Assembly (NCBI GenBank): GCA_947259005.1
Contig: CAMYKP010000006.1
Coordinates: 1 to 64,000 of the forward strand
Reading direction: 5' to 3'
DNA length: 64,000 nucleotides
Origin: an uncultured Parasphingopyxis sp.
Lineage (GTDB): Bacteria > Pseudomonadota > Alphaproteobacteria > Sphingomonadales > Sphingomonadaceae
Made by a program: the position numbers and the translations under genes
The notes under the pieces: model-generated
Told to the model about the DNA's origin: nothing
The model's database searches: none
Seen by the model: the letters and a program-made list of their open reading frames with translations, nothing else
Shown here: piece after piece, positions 42,632 through 52,772 of the stretch
Position numbering within the stretch: the stretch's first letter is position 1
Layout: every line of letters starts with the position of its first letter

Positions 42632-45600
42632 TCAGTTGGCGCGGACCAGCGTCTGCTTCGAATCTCCGATGATCGCAAAACCCGCCCAGTAATAAGGGTG
42701 AGAGGTCTCCGGATCGTCCATCAACTGTTGCTGTGCGGATTGCATGGCTTGTCCAAGAACGACATCCGGTCCTGCCTCGAACAGCCCCGTAATCAGCCGT
42801 TCGGTCGCCCCATAATCGTCGGGCGCCGGCCAGTGGCTGGCGATCACGGTCCGGCTCCCGGCACCGACAAAGGCGCGGACAAGGCCATCCAGCGCGGATG
42901 TGCCGCCGGATACGCCAGCTGCTTCCGAAGCGGCTACTCCTGCTGCGCTTGCTGTATCGCATGCGGAAAGGATGACGAGATCGGCATCGAGCTTGAGATC
43001 GAATATCTCGCCGAATTCCAGCAGCCCATCCGACTCGTCCCCTTCGCCGAACGAGGTAAGAAGCGCGGGCAGGGGCGGGCATTCCGGCCGAGCCTGGGTG
43101 ACCAGGCCGTGCGTCGCGAAATGCAGAATCCGGTAATCATCGAGATCGCTCTGTTCGCTAATCGCGCTGTCGGTGAAATCGCGCCCGGTTACGATCGTCG
43201 ATCCATTGTCGCCGACAAGGCGCAGCGCGGTGCGCAATTCCCGCGCGGAGATCGGTGCGTTCCAGAAGCTGAGCGGCCAGCCGCAACGCGGATCGATCTG
43301 GCCGCGATCGAAACTAGCTGGGCGCATGCGGGCGCCCGGCCGGGCATTCTCACCCAATCCTAGATACTGCCTTGAAGCCTGGGATGGGGGCAGATTTCGC
43401 ACATCGCGAAAGCCGCGCGCCGAGAGGGCAGTACTGATCGCGCGTTCGCGGCCCAGCCATGCAACGCCGGAAAAGTCGAATATGTCGGCTCCGGCATCGG
43501 CCGTGCGCTGCTCATAGGCGGTTACGCCGGCCTCATCCGTGACCAGCAGATTGGCGGGAAGGCGCAGCATCGCGCCATCGGGTTCGAAAATCAGATGTTC
43601 TACCCCAGCCAGGCTGGTCGATGCCGGGCCGATCAGGTCGACGAACAGTTGATGCGCAAGGCGCACGTTGAAGGGATAGGTTAGCCTTACGCCGTCTTCG
43701 ATGGTCGAGATGGTCTCGCGTAATGCAGTGACCCGCTGGTCGAGCGTCTCGGCGTCGATCCCGGCTCGATACGCCAATGCCGTCTCGTTCGTCACGAAGA
43801 TGGCGTAGATCTGACCGGCCACTTCATTGAGTTTGAGATAGGCTTCGCCGGGCTGCAACGTCGCTTGCAGATCCGTGATGCCGAGCGCTTCCGTCGAAAC
43901 CGCCTGATAGCGCGGGTAGCGCCCAAGCGCGGCTTGTGTGGTCGCCTGCTCACCTGTCAGCTCGTTCAGCTCAACCTGAAGTGCGGCGATTCTCGCTCCT
44001 GACAGCGCATCCTGTTCTTCCCGTGCCCGCAGACGGCCCAGTTCCGTGCGCGTACCTTCAATCGCCCGGGTCAGCGTAACGGATTGGCGGAACAATCTGG
44101 CTGCCTCGTCATTCCCGTTGCTCAGTTCGCGTGCGAGTACGGCCTGCGTATTGGCAACGCCGGGCCGCACCAGAGTTTCACTCGCCAGGAAGAAATCGCC
44201 AATGAGTGCCGGGTTAGTTTCCATCTCGGAAAGCAGCAGTTCGAAATAGGGCAGCAACTGATTTTCCAGGCTGGTACGCGGTGTCGCCCGGCCGCTGTTC
44301 TCCGAAACAACCTCGGCGAATAGCGCGAGCGCCGTATCGATCTCTCCCCGTCGTGCGAGAAACGCTGCAAGCCTGGCCTTGGCGGCGCTGGTGGCAATCG
44401 CCAGCGGATATTGCACGTCCAGAAGGTTGAAGGCCTGACGCAGCCGTGCTTCGGCCGAGCCGAAGTCGCTGCGGGATTCGTCGATACCGGCCAGTTCCGT
44501 CAGGGCCTGGGCGCGGAGACGTGCGGTCGACCGTACACGGCCATCGCGAACCGATTCCACAGCACGCAGCGAGTCCGTCAGCGCGGATACCGCGATTTCG
44601 TCATATCCCCGCATGCGCAGGATGGAGCCGCGCAGCTGCCGCGCCTGCGCATCGAGAATGATTGCGCGCTCTGCGACCGTGAGCCTCTCGCTCTCTTCGC
44701 CGCCCAGCTGGCGGGCAAATTCGGAACCGCTGTTGATCTGCTGTGACGTGGCTTCGGTTATCGCTGCCTGTTCGGTACCGGTCGCTGGCGTCATCAATGC
44801 GGCGAGACCTTCGTCCAGAATTGCCAGCGCTTCGTCCGTCCGCTGTTGGTTCAACAGGTGCAGCGCCTGAAAATTGCGGCGCAGGCGCAATTGGGTCGGG
44901 CTGGCGCTCGGGATGGCGAGAGCGCGGGCATAGGTGGCATCGGCTGTTTCGAATGCTCCGAGATTGGACTGCTGAAGCGCCTGGTTGATCAGATATTCGC
45001 CGGCACGTTCGGCGGCTTCCGGGCCGTTCTCGCTGGCGTTGCGCCGAAACAGGGTTTCGAAAAACTCGGCTGCTTCCGCATAATCACCGCTGTTGTTACG
45101 GCGATATCCCTCGGCCAGCGCCTGATCGCTATCGAGAGTACCGGCCTGAACGCGGGCGAAAGCGGCTGCATCGCCCATGCCGGTCGTCGCGATCGAAAGC
45201 GTACCGGGGAGGATCTGATCGGTTACGATAGTCCGCAAGCCCAGCCTCAGCGCACTGTCATAACCGGCAAGGCCCTCTGCGACATACACGGTGCCGTCGC
45301 TCTGGTGTCGATAGACGGTATAGCCGACTGGCGCGGTGCTCAGCGTGCAGTCCAGCCTGCGCGTATTACCGATCGTCTCGAGATCCGTCGCGGTTTCGGT
45401 TGAACCGCATCCGACCCTGGAGGCGCGCAACTGCGCGAGACGCGCTACCGGCTCTGGCGCGGTATTGGCTCGCAACGCATAAATCTGGCCGACCGGTTCG
45501 GCAGCATCGCGGCAGACGATGGAATAGGCCCGGTCAAACATTGTCGCCAATGCTGGGTCGGTCAGGCGGGACTGTATCTGGCATAAAAGGCCGGTGCCGG

Positions 45601-45715
45601 AGCCAAGGCGGAAACTGTCTTCAAGGCTTGGTTGCAGGCCCTGGGCGGAGACCTGAATAGGCAACATGGTCGCAAAAAGGGCTGTCATCCCCGCAATTCT
45701 GACAAACCAACGCAT
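42632..45715 (-). CDS. Secreted TPR-CHAT domain protein (caspase-like protease fold)
   Basis: A 1027-residue protein with a signal peptide (MRWFVRIAGMTALFATMLPI, then QVSAQG). The middle (about 190-600) holds degenerate TPR-like helical repeats such as NNSGDYAEAAEFFETLFRR. The C-terminal CHAT domain (about 720-1020) has the caspase-like dyad contexts: ILHFATHGLV for His and LVILSACDTASA for Cys, both intact, and the terminal HPYYWAGFAIIGD. CHAT proteins are clan CD proteases, some activated by partner proteins. Export to the periplasm is expected. I chose ATG 45715 because GGAG stands just upstream and it starts the signal peptide. First gene of a run with the CHASE2 cyclase and FecR-like genes. 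Confidence 0.9.
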   Translation of the reverse strand: MRWFVRIAGMTALFATMLPIQVSAQGLQPSLEDSFRLGSGTGLLCQIQSRLTDPALATMFDRAYSIVCRDAAEPVGQIYALRANTAPEPVARLAQLRASRVGCGSTETATDLETIGNTRRLDCTLSTAPVGYTVYRHQSDGTVYVAEGLAGYDSALRLGLRTIVTDQILPGTLSIATTGMGDAAAFARVQAGTLDSDQALAEGYRRNNSGDYAEAAEFFETLFRRNASENGPEAAERAGEYLINQALQQSNLGAFETADATYARALAIPSASPTQLRLRRNFQALHLLNQQRTDEALAILDEGLAALMTPATGTEQAAITEATSQQINSGSEFARQLGGEESERLTVAERAIILDAQARQLRGSILRMRGYDEIAVSALTDSLRAVESVRDGRVRSTARLRAQALTELAGIDESRSDFGSAEARLRQAFNLLDVQYPLAIATSAAKARLAAFLARRGEIDTALALFAEVVSENSGRATPRTSLENQLLPYFELLLSEMETNPALIGDFFLASETLVRPGVANTQAVLARELSNGNDEAARLFRQSVTLTRAIEGTRTELGRLRAREEQDALSGARIAALQVELNELTGEQATTQAALGRYPRYQAVSTEALGITDLQATLQPGEAYLKLNEVAGQIYAIFVTNETALAYRAGIDAETLDQRVTALRETISTIEDGVRLTYPFNVRLAHQLFVDLIGPASTSLAGVEHLIFEPDGAMLRLPANLLVTDEAGVTAYEQRTADAGADIFDFSGVAWLGRERAISTALSARGFRDVRNLPPSQASRQYLGLGENARPGARMRPASFDRGQIDPRCGWPLSFWNAPISARELRTALRLVGDNGSTIVTGRDFTDSAISEQSDLDDYRILHFATHGLVTQARPECPPLPALLTSFGEGDESDGLLEFGEIFDLKLDADLVILSACDTASAAGVAASEAAGVSGGTSALDGLVRAFVGAGSRTVIASHWPAPDDYGATERLITGLFEAGPDVVLGQAMQSAQQQLMDDPETSHPYYWAGFAIIGDSKQTLVRAN

Positions 45716-45896
45716 GCAAGCTCCTTCGAACATCGATGTCATTGCGCGCCCGACTCCGTGGCCGGTTGGCAACTCCAGATGATGCGACCGTGCGCCATCT
45801 ATACCCCGCAGGGCCGAGGAATCCAGCGCAGCTTCTCCGCTGTCCCCAAAAGTGACACCTGCACCCTAGGCTGCAGCAAGGGGCGAAGAGACAGTT

Positions 45897-48488
45897 CTAG
45901 CGCCGGAGCTGGCGCAGGCGGTGGACCAGGGACGGCTTCTTTTCCGTCAAGCGACGCAATGGAGGCAGGCTGTCAGCGCGTTTCTGCCCGCCCATCAACG
46001 ACAGGGTTTCTGCAAAATCCCCGTCCCAGTAAATCGGGCTGCGGGCGCTCAGGAAGTAGATGCCCTCTTCGATGCGCTGGGCGAGGATCGAAGCAAATCG
46101 CTGCCTGTTGCCGCGAGTAAATTCGATGCGAAGACGCAGTCGATCACTTTCGCCGAGGAATGGCAGCAGATCGATACTGTCCTGCGTAAATTTGCCGGGC
46201 CTGCCGAAACTGGATTCTTTGCGGATGGACTTGCCATTGGCCCGGATCACCAGTGTTCCCTCATTCAGCACTGCAAAATCGAGCCGCCCCTCGTCGCGAT
46301 CAAAGCCCAGAAGCACATGATGGCGATTGGGCGGAGGCGCCGAAAGCTTACCCATTTTCTCTACATTGGTGAGCCAGGCCGCTTCGCCTTCATTTTTGTG
46401 CGCGCGACCAAGGATGATACGCCCGCTGTTTCCCGGCGCCCGGGCCGCTGCAGATTTGTGGAGCAGGAGTTTACGCGTGGCGAGGGGGGCAGGGTCGATC
46501 AATGCCTTTTGCGCGAGATAGGCCCCGTGCCCGCTTTGGTCGGAGATACCGGCATAGTCGCTGCCATGCGTGATCAGGGTTTCCGGTATGACAAACAGAT
46601 CGCGATGATGCTGGGCGGCGCGCGTTATATATTCGTGAATCATGCCTTTGGGCACGCGATACGCCTCAAACGCCCCGAGATCGCGGAACGTCGATATTCG
46701 GCCGGCAACCAGTTCGAGGCCATAGGCCGCCCCGGTGAGGGCCTGGCTGGCCGGGTCTCCGCCGAGCGGTGCAAAAATCGTGTCAGGATCGCCGCCTTCG
46801 GCATCGGCCGAAAAATCGAAGAGGCTGGTATATAATGAATCTGGCTGCGCCGCACTCGCCAATCGCAGCATATCGGCGAATTCAGGCGTGAACCCAACCT
46901 CACCGGCGGCCTGAAAAATAAGTATGTCGGCTTGCACGCTATCGAGGGCCTTGTTGAAACAGGCCCCGGCAGATGTGCCGATGGCATTGTGCAAGGTCAG
47001 TCTGCCGGTGGGGAGTTCATCGATAGCCTTGTCCTGTGACGGGCTGAGCGGGATTGCGGCGTAAAGGTTGATACTGTCGATGCCCGCAGCATCCATCGCT
47101 TGATTGATGGCATCGTCAATCGCTCCCGGCGTTATCGCGTAGACAACCAGCGATATCGTCTCGCGCGCCTGGGGAGCAGCGATCTCGGGTGACAGCGCCT
47201 TTATGCCTTCGGCGGCGACATAGCGGTGGAAGCCGTACCAGGTCTCAAGATTGGCATCATTGTCGAAGGCGGGCCGGGCCAGTGGCTGGCCCTCATCCAG
47301 CGCATTCGCGATCCGCATCGCCAGTGCTTCGGTATCCGGCGGTACAAGCGTTACATCATGATTCACCGGATCGATCAGTTCGGGTGTGCCGCCAACTGCA
47401 CTGGCGATAAAGGGGATTTTGTGAACCAGCGCCTCGTAAACCGCCATGGTCGAATTTTCGATCAGCGACGGCATGACGGCGATCATATCGCGCGAACACA
47501 TGAGTGACAGGGCGTCAGGCTGGTTCTTGTCGGTGACGATATCGGCCGGAAAAGGCCAGTGGTCTGCATGTTTCCGGATGAAGTCCAGAGGCTGCATGCC
47601 CTGTTGTGTCGCCAGTGCTTCTCCCGGCTTGCCGAGAAAGGTTACGCGGTCGATTGCGACGCCCTGCGCGACGAGCATGTCGATCGCCAGAACGAACAGA
47701 TCGAGCCCCTTGCGGGGTTCGAGACGGCCGAAAAAGAAAAGTTCCCGGGTTTTTACGCGATCGCCAAATTTTCGCGCGGGTCGTTTGTCCTCTACTGTCA
47801 CCTCGGCGAAGTCGACAATGTTGGGCTGCACATAGGTGCGGCCTTCCGGCAGGGCATAGCCGATATGGTTCATGAAACTGAGCAGGTGCGCGCTGCCACC
47901 GACCACGATGTCCGCCCATTCGACGCATTTTTGCTCGGCAAAGCTGGCTATCAGCAGATCGACATTGTCGATGGGCTGCATCTGGTAATGCCTGTTCCAG
48001 ATATAGGGAGATGATGTCTTGGTGACGAACAACGTATCCTGGAACGCCAGTCCCAGCCGTTTGGCCTGGAGCGCGTAATAAGCACCGCCGCGCCATTCCG
48101 AGCTATGGACGATATCGAAGCGATCACTGTCCTTTAGCCAGCGGTAGAAAGACAACCACCGCGCCTGCCATTTGGCGCTGGCCGCGGCCAGCGGCTCTCC
48201 GAGATGGGGCAGGGGCACGAATTTGATGCCGAACCGTGCATAATGCGCAATCCAGTGCTCGGCCGTCTCGTTCTCGACCTCGCGGCCCTTGAGATAGCAA
48301 ATGGTGACGTCATGGCCTTCTGCGGCCAGCCCGCGCGCGAGATGATAGTAAGTGGACGCGATCCCGCCATTGCGGACGGGGCCGACGATTTCCTCTGTCG
48401 CGATCAGGATGCGGAGCTTTCCGTTGCCGTCGCTTTGGTGGGCGGCGAGCGAAGGAAAGCGCAGTATTTCGAATTCGTCGCGCTGCAT
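45897..48488 (-). CDS. Large glycosyltransferase (GT4 domain plus C-terminal GT-A-like region)
   Basis: An 863-residue cytosolic glycosyltransferase. Residues about 27-430 are a GT-B fold family 4 enzyme: ILIATEEIVGPVRNGGIAST (acceptor-side Gly loop), ELFFFGRLEPRKGLDL and PSLIENSTMAVYEALVHKIP (donor-binding E..E region). Residues about 440-680 begin ISLVVYAITPGAIDDAINQA and include ACFNKALDSVQADILIFQA, resembling a degenerate GT2-like domain. The last 150 residues are beta-rich. Probably it adds sugars to a surface polysaccharide or protein. It ends 50 bases from the methyltransferase gene, which is transcribed in the same direction, and lies next to the giant exoprotein locus. Confidence 0.82.
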   Translation of the reverse strand: MQRDEFEILRFPSLAAHQSDGNGKLRILIATEEIVGPVRNGGIASTYYHLARGLAAEGHDVTICYLKGREVENETAEHWIAHYARFGIKFVPLPHLGEPLAAASAKWQARWLSFYRWLKDSDRFDIVHSSEWRGGAYYALQAKRLGLAFQDTLFVTKTSSPYIWNRHYQMQPIDNVDLLIASFAEQKCVEWADIVVGGSAHLLSFMNHIGYALPEGRTYVQPNIVDFAEVTVEDKRPARKFGDRVKTRELFFFGRLEPRKGLDLFVLAIDMLVAQGVAIDRVTFLGKPGEALATQQGMQPLDFIRKHADHWPFPADIVTDKNQPDALSLMCSRDMIAVMPSLIENSTMAVYEALVHKIPFIASAVGGTPELIDPVNHDVTLVPPDTEALAMRIANALDEGQPLARPAFDNDANLETWYGFHRYVAAEGIKALSPEIAAPQARETISLVVYAITPGAIDDAINQAMDAAGIDSINLYAAIPLSPSQDKAIDELPTGRLTLHNAIGTSAGACFNKALDSVQADILIFQAAGEVGFTPEFADMLRLASAAQPDSLYTSLFDFSADAEGGDPDTIFAPLGGDPASQALTGAAYGLELVAGRISTFRDLGAFEAYRVPKGMIHEYITRAAQHHRDLFVIPETLITHGSDYAGISDQSGHGAYLAQKALIDPAPLATRKLLLHKSAAARAPGNSGRIILGRAHKNEGEAAWLTNVEKMGKLSAPPPNRHHVLLGFDRDEGRLDFAVLNEGTLVIRANGKSIRKESSFGRPGKFTQDSIDLLPFLGESDRLRLRIEFTRGNRQRFASILAQRIEEGIYFLSARSPIYWDGDFAETLSLMGGQKRADSLPPLRRLTEKKPSLVHRLRQLRR

Positions 48489-48540
48489 GGGGACCCTTTA
48501 GCGGATGCGCTGGATATTCATACTCGAAATCCGTTTCGGT

Positions 48541-49701
48541 TCATTTGACCCTGGCAACGCAAAAAGCCGCATTGATGCGCAGATCGCGCGGCGTAAGCGT
48601 CGGATCGAAATCCTGCAATTTCGCCAGGATGTCGTCGTTGAAGCGCGCCAGCGTGGCGGGGGTCGATGGCACCTCGTCCCAGACCAGGATGTCGAAATTG
48701 TCTTCCGTGATCTGTTTGATTTCATCGAGGCGAATCTGATTGAGATTCTGGTTGAAATAGTGATCCTCCGGCATGTCCGGTGCCACAATGATATGGTTCC
48801 AATCGACAATTCTGGCCTGTTCGGGCGACTTTTCGTCATATTGCTGAGGCTGGTTGGGGCGCAGGTGGTGGCCGTTCCAGCAATAGAAATTGTGATGGTG
48901 AAAGATGATCAATCCTTCATCGTGGAGCAGGTTTTTCAGGCTCGGCAATATCTCCCGGATCCCATGCAAATGCTCGGTGACATTGTGAAGGGTAATAACA
49001 TCGAACCGTTCCACGCCTTGCAGCTCTTCGAATCTGCAATTCATCAACCGGATATCCGGGCAGGCAGCCATGATGTCTCGCGGTGACATGCCCAGGTCTG
49101 CCTTTGCTCGAATGCGCTTGTTTTTTACGAACGTTGAATCCAGCGGCATTTGCGGATCTATGCCGGTATAGCTGGCGACCCCGCTGGCGAAAAAGGCGGT
49201 CCCGAACGCGCCGAATCCACAGCCGATATCAAGCACGCTGCGACCCCGGATATATTTGCCGATATGGCGCGGCCAGGTGAGATAATTGAATTCGGCTGAT
49301 TTCTCGATGAGATAGGGGTGATAGTTGGCTCGGGCGACCCGTTCATCCTTGGCATTCGCAAAATGCGCGATCTTGGCCTGGTCCCCGTCCAGATGCCATT
49401 TGACAGTTTTGAGCGTTTTCCGGTGGTTTCTGCACCATTCACTGACCCTGGCTGCCTCCTGTTCATCGCCTGCGGCAATCGCGCGCTCCATATTCTCGAT
49501 CATCCGGGCCATATTCGCCCGGAAATCCATACGGGCCCGTTCACCGGGCCCGGGTCCATTTCCGGTTGTCGGACTGCGCGGCTTCTTGTTTTTTCCCAGC
49601 AGGCGTCGGACCCTGCTACGGATTCGTGCAAGGAGGCTTTTGCGACCGGGATTGGGCGAAGTCGTCCTGTTGTTCTGAGCAGCGTTCGCCATCTGTCTCA
49701 T
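48541..49701 (-). CDS. Class I SAM-dependent methyltransferase, glycan locus
   Basis: A 386-residue protein. The N-terminus (about 1-50) is basic and Arg/Lys/Pro-rich (KSLLARIRSRVRRLLGKNKK), followed by a helical segment. The Rossmann methyltransferase fold starts near residue 150 with SVLDIGCGFGAFGTAFFASG, then ITLHNVTEHLHGI and IFHHHNFYCWNGHHLRP. The target is not evident; the setting between glycosyltransferase genes suggests methylation of a sugar or glycan. ATG 49701 and ATG 49692 are both possible starts. It is divergent from the epimerase gene. Confidence 0.85.
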   Translation of the reverse strand: MRQMANAAQNNRTTSPNPGRKSLLARIRSRVRRLLGKNKKPRSPTTGNGPGPGERARMDFRANMARMIENMERAIAAGDEQEAARVSEWCRNHRKTLKTVKWHLDGDQAKIAHFANAKDERVARANYHPYLIEKSAEFNYLTWPRHIGKYIRGRSVLDIGCGFGAFGTAFFASGVASYTGIDPQMPLDSTFVKNKRIRAKADLGMSPRDIMAACPDIRLMNCRFEELQGVERFDVITLHNVTEHLHGIREILPSLKNLLHDEGLIIFHHHNFYCWNGHHLRPNQPQQYDEKSPEQARIVDWNHIIVAPDMPEDHYFNQNLNQIRLDEIKQITEDNFDILVWDEVPSTPATLARFNDDILAKLQDFDPTLTPRDLRINAAFCVARVK

Positions 49702-49827
49702 TTCTCTCGCTTTATCCGGCTCAAGCCAGCCTGAAACAAGGCCACCTTGCCGAATTTTTACCGGCAGGGCTAGCCACCCCGGGCATCAGGCGATAGCGGA
49801 CATCGCGAAACGGAATCAGGGGGCTTT

Positions 49828-50757
49828 ATGAGAATCGTGGTAACTGGCGGCGCTGGCTTTGTAGGCAGCAATCTTATCGCGCGTCTGAACACGCTGGGCG
49901 GGCATGAAGTCGTTGTGCTTGATAGCGAAGTTCTCGGTTCGCGCGAGGCGATTGCCGATTGTGACGTCACCTTCATCAAGGGTGATATCTGCGATCCGGA
50001 AGCCGTGGGGCAGGCCCTTGATGGCGCGGATGCCGTGGTTCATCTGGCGGCAGATACCCGTGTGATTCCATCGATTGAGGAGCCAAAGTTCAATTTCGAT
50101 GTGAACGTTGGCGGCAGTCTGGTGATTCTCGAAGCAATGCGGCGGCTGGGCGTAGACCGGATCGTCAGCGCCTCGACCGGCGGCGCAATTATCGGTGAGG
50201 CCGAACCGCCCGTGCATGAAGGCATGGTGGCATCCCCTGCATCGCCCTATGGCGCGTCAAAGCTCGCAGTCGAGGGCTATTGTTCGGCCTATTCAGCCTG
50301 TTACGGCATAAAGGCGGCTTCCCTGCGCTTTTCCAACGTTTACGGCCCGCGTTCCTGGCACAAGGGCAGCGTGGTTGCCCATTTCATCAAGCAGATTCTG
50401 AAAGGCGAGACGCTGGTTGTCTATGGCGATGGCGAACAGACGCGCGATTATGTGCATGCACAGGATCTTTCGGACGGCATCGTTGCGGCGCTGGAATCCG
50501 ACGCAACCGGCCCGATTCAGCTTGGCACCGGTCTCGGAACCCCGCTCAACGCGATAATCGACATGCTGCGCGAAATCAGCGGTAAGGACATCACCGTCGA
50601 TTATCAGCCGTTTCGCGATGGCGAGATCGTCCACACCTGGTGCGATATCAGCCATGCCCGCGCCACGCTGGGTTATGAACCGCAGATAGCCGTGCGTGAA
50701 GGGCTGGAAGAATGCTGGAACTGGTTCGTCGATAATCGCGAGCGACTATCGCTCTAG
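49828..50757 (+). CDS. NAD-dependent sugar epimerase/dehydratase (extended SDR)
   Basis: A 309-residue nucleotide-sugar enzyme. NAD-binding VTGGAGFVGSNLIARL lies at the N-terminus, HLAADTRVIPSI follows, the catalytic Ser is in SASTGGAIIG, and the Tyr/Lys pair is in YGASKLAVEGY. RFSNVYGPRSW and YGDGEQTRDYVH are substrate-domain motifs of UDP-glucose 4-epimerase-like proteins. The exact sugar is unknown. A good ribosome site (CAGGGGGC) precedes the ATG. First gene of a plus-strand glycan operon. Confidence 0.9.
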   Translation: MRIVVTGGAGFVGSNLIARLNTLGGHEVVVLDSEVLGSREAIADCDVTFIKGDICDPEAVGQALDGADAVVHLAADTRVIPSIEEPKFNFDVNVGGSLVILEAMRRLGVDRIVSASTGGAIIGEAEPPVHEGMVASPASPYGASKLAVEGYCSAYSACYGIKAASLRFSNVYGPRSWHKGSVVAHFIKQILKGETLVVYGDGEQTRDYVHAQDLSDGIVAALESDATGPIQLGTGLGTPLNAIIDMLREISGKDITVDYQPFRDGEIVHTWCDISHARATLGYEPQIAVREGLEECWNWFVDNRERLSL

Positions 50758-50796
50758 CTTGTTTCCGCCGCCGCTTTTCCGCACAGTCCGTCCATC

Positions 50797-51936
50797 GTGA
50801 CGAATATCGCCTTTTTCGAACCGGCCTATGCCGCACACAACCAACGCGACTGGGAAATCCGCGGCAGTTACAAATATCCCAGCCTGCTGGGCGATTTGCA
50901 CGAACGGGCTTCAATAACGCTTCTGATGCGGGACCTTCCGCCCGGCAATGACGAGCATCGCAAGCGGCTGGAAACCGCGCATGGTGTGCGGTTCGCCAAG
51001 ATAGATGCGCTGGAAGATGCCGGGCAGCATGCGGCCGAGATGCTGGCCGCCGACTATGGCGCGGCGATTGACGACCATGCACCCGATATCGTCAGCACGC
51101 TGAACGGACGGATGATCGGTTATAATTATGCGCTGGCCCGCGCGGCACGGGAGACCGGTGTGGATTATGTCTATCGGATCGCGGGTAATGATATCGCCAC
51201 GCAAATCGCTGTGCAGGAAGCGCAGGGAAGGCCGGTCACCGGCACCGCATTTCTGGCCAATCTTATGGCGCAGGAGCGCTATGCCGCTGAAGCGGCTCGG
51301 ACGGTTATCGTCATGGGCGGTACCGAGCGCGAACGGGCGAAAACCCTTGTTTCCGATCCATCCAAAATCAGGATGTGCCGCCGCGGCGTCGATCGCACCC
51401 ATTTCACGCCGCCAGCCGGGAAGTCCGAGCGGTGCCACCGCATCCTGTTTGTCGGGCGGAACAGCGAAGAAAAGGGTATCGACCTGATCGAGGCCGCAGC
51501 CGCGATGCTTTCCGAAGAACGACCCGGACTGAGCTTCACTATCGCCGGCGATTTCGAGGAACGCGAAGAGGGAAACCGGCGCTATCTGGGTTTTCATGGC
51601 TATGATGCCTTACCCGATCTGTACCGCGATCATCACGCCCTGCTGTTGCCCGCTCGTTCGGAAGGCTTTCCGCAGGTCGTGATGGAAGCAATGACATGCG
51701 GCTTGCCTGCGATCCTCTCACAATGCCTGTTTTCCGAGGATTTCGGCTTGGAAGATGGCGTCGCGCTCGTCGATCTCGACCCGCGCGCCATCGCCGATGC
51801 TATTCTCCGCTGGCACGATGACCCGGCCCTGTATGGAAAATGCCGGGAGAAGGCGCTGGGCCATGCGGCGGCGCATTTCGATGCGGCTGCCAATGGTGCG
51901 CTCTATCATCAGGCGCTGCTGGGCGAGGTCGCATGA
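50797..51936 (+). CDS. Glycosyltransferase family 4 protein
   Basis: A 379-residue GT-B enzyme. The start is GTG at 50797. N-terminal half: YAAHNQRDWEIRGSYKYPSL. C-terminal half: ILFVGRNSEEKGIDLIEAAA and PARSEGFPQVVMEAMTCGLP, the donor-site EGFPxVxxEA motif. Cytosolic, probably acting on a lipid-linked or protein-linked glycan with the epimerase encoded just upstream. Its stop overlaps the next start (ATGA). Confidence 0.87.
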   Translation: MTNIAFFEPAYAAHNQRDWEIRGSYKYPSLLGDLHERASITLLMRDLPPGNDEHRKRLETAHGVRFAKIDALEDAGQHAAEMLAADYGAAIDDHAPDIVSTLNGRMIGYNYALARAARETGVDYVYRIAGNDIATQIAVQEAQGRPVTGTAFLANLMAQERYAAEAARTVIVMGGTERERAKTLVSDPSKIRMCRRGVDRTHFTPPAGKSERCHRILFVGRNSEEKGIDLIEAAAAMLSEERPGLSFTIAGDFEEREEGNRRYLGFHGYDALPDLYRDHHALLLPARSEGFPQVVMEAMTCGLPAILSQCLFSEDFGLEDGVALVDLDPRAIADAILRWHDDPALYGKCREKALGHAAAHFDAAANGALYHQALLGEVA

Positions 51937-52772
51937 CCAGCGAGCGCACCCTTGTCGCGCGGCGCTACTGGTTTGCCGATTCCGAAGCCCTGGCTGCAAT
52001 CCGGGATACCGAGGATGCGCCAAACTGGGAGGCCAGCGACCTTCCGGTTACGATTTTTTGCCTTGATGCGGATGTCCACGCCGAAGTCTCGCAGCTACCT
52101 GAAGACCAATCCGTTCGTATCGTCGATTTGAGTGATGGACTGTCCCTGGAGGCTGCGCTCAGTGCGGAATTGGACCGCGAACGCGCGCACTATTTGCAAT
52201 TCGCCTTTCACGCGGTCGAGGATTTCGCTCCGGCGATCGAGCTGATGTGCGAGCGGCTTGGACCGTCCGAAGCCAAGGCCGTGCGAACGGCGATGCTGCC
52301 TGTGACCGCCTTCGATGTAGGCGAACCGGAGACAGAGACTTCGTACATTTCCGAAAGGCATTGGATCGAGACGGCGCATCTCCGAAAGGCGCTGAACATC
52401 GCAGACATCGAGACACCCTCGGACCTTCACGCGCAGATCGTCGCTATCGTTGCCGATACGGCTTGCGACGAACTCAGTCTCATCACCGGGGCCTATTACC
52501 TCTCCCCAAGCGAGCAGCCCGTGCTCGGTGCAGCGCAGCGGGAAGCAGCCCTTTGGCGCGCCCGGGCCGCCAGAGCGATGTCCGAAATTGACCGATTGAA
52601 GAGTGAAAAGCGCGTGCGGGCCGGGCGAGAGGCCGCTCTCAAGGCCCGGCATGAACGCGATCTGGCGCGGCAGGCGGAACGCAGCAGGAAGGAAATCGAC
52701 CGATTGCATCGCGCAGCCGGCTGGGCTGGCCGGTGGCGTTCACGCCTGACGGGCTTGTTCGGCCGCCGATGA
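51933..52772 (+). CDS. Uncharacterised protein of the glycan operon with C-terminal coiled coil
   Basis: A 279-residue protein that I do not recognise. The first about 200 residues are acidic, alpha/beta in character (LVARRYWFADSEALAAIRD, LPVTIFCLDADVH). The last about 70 are Arg/Glu-rich coiled coil (RVRAGREAALKARHERDLAR). There is no signal peptide or membrane segment. It overlaps both neighbours by 4 bases (ATGA at each end), so it is made together with the two glycosyltransferases. A scaffold or a divergent transferase-associated protein is possible, but nothing in the sequence proves it. Confidence 0.75.
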   Translation: MTSERTLVARRYWFADSEALAAIRDTEDAPNWEASDLPVTIFCLDADVHAEVSQLPEDQSVRIVDLSDGLSLEAALSAELDRERAHYLQFAFHAVEDFAPAIELMCERLGPSEAKAVRTAMLPVTAFDVGEPETETSYISERHWIETAHLRKALNIADIETPSDLHAQIVAIVADTACDELSLITGAYYLSPSEQPVLGAAQREAALWRARAARAMSEIDRLKSEKRVRAGREAALKARHERDLARQAERSRKEIDRLHRAAGWAGRWRSRLTGLFGRR

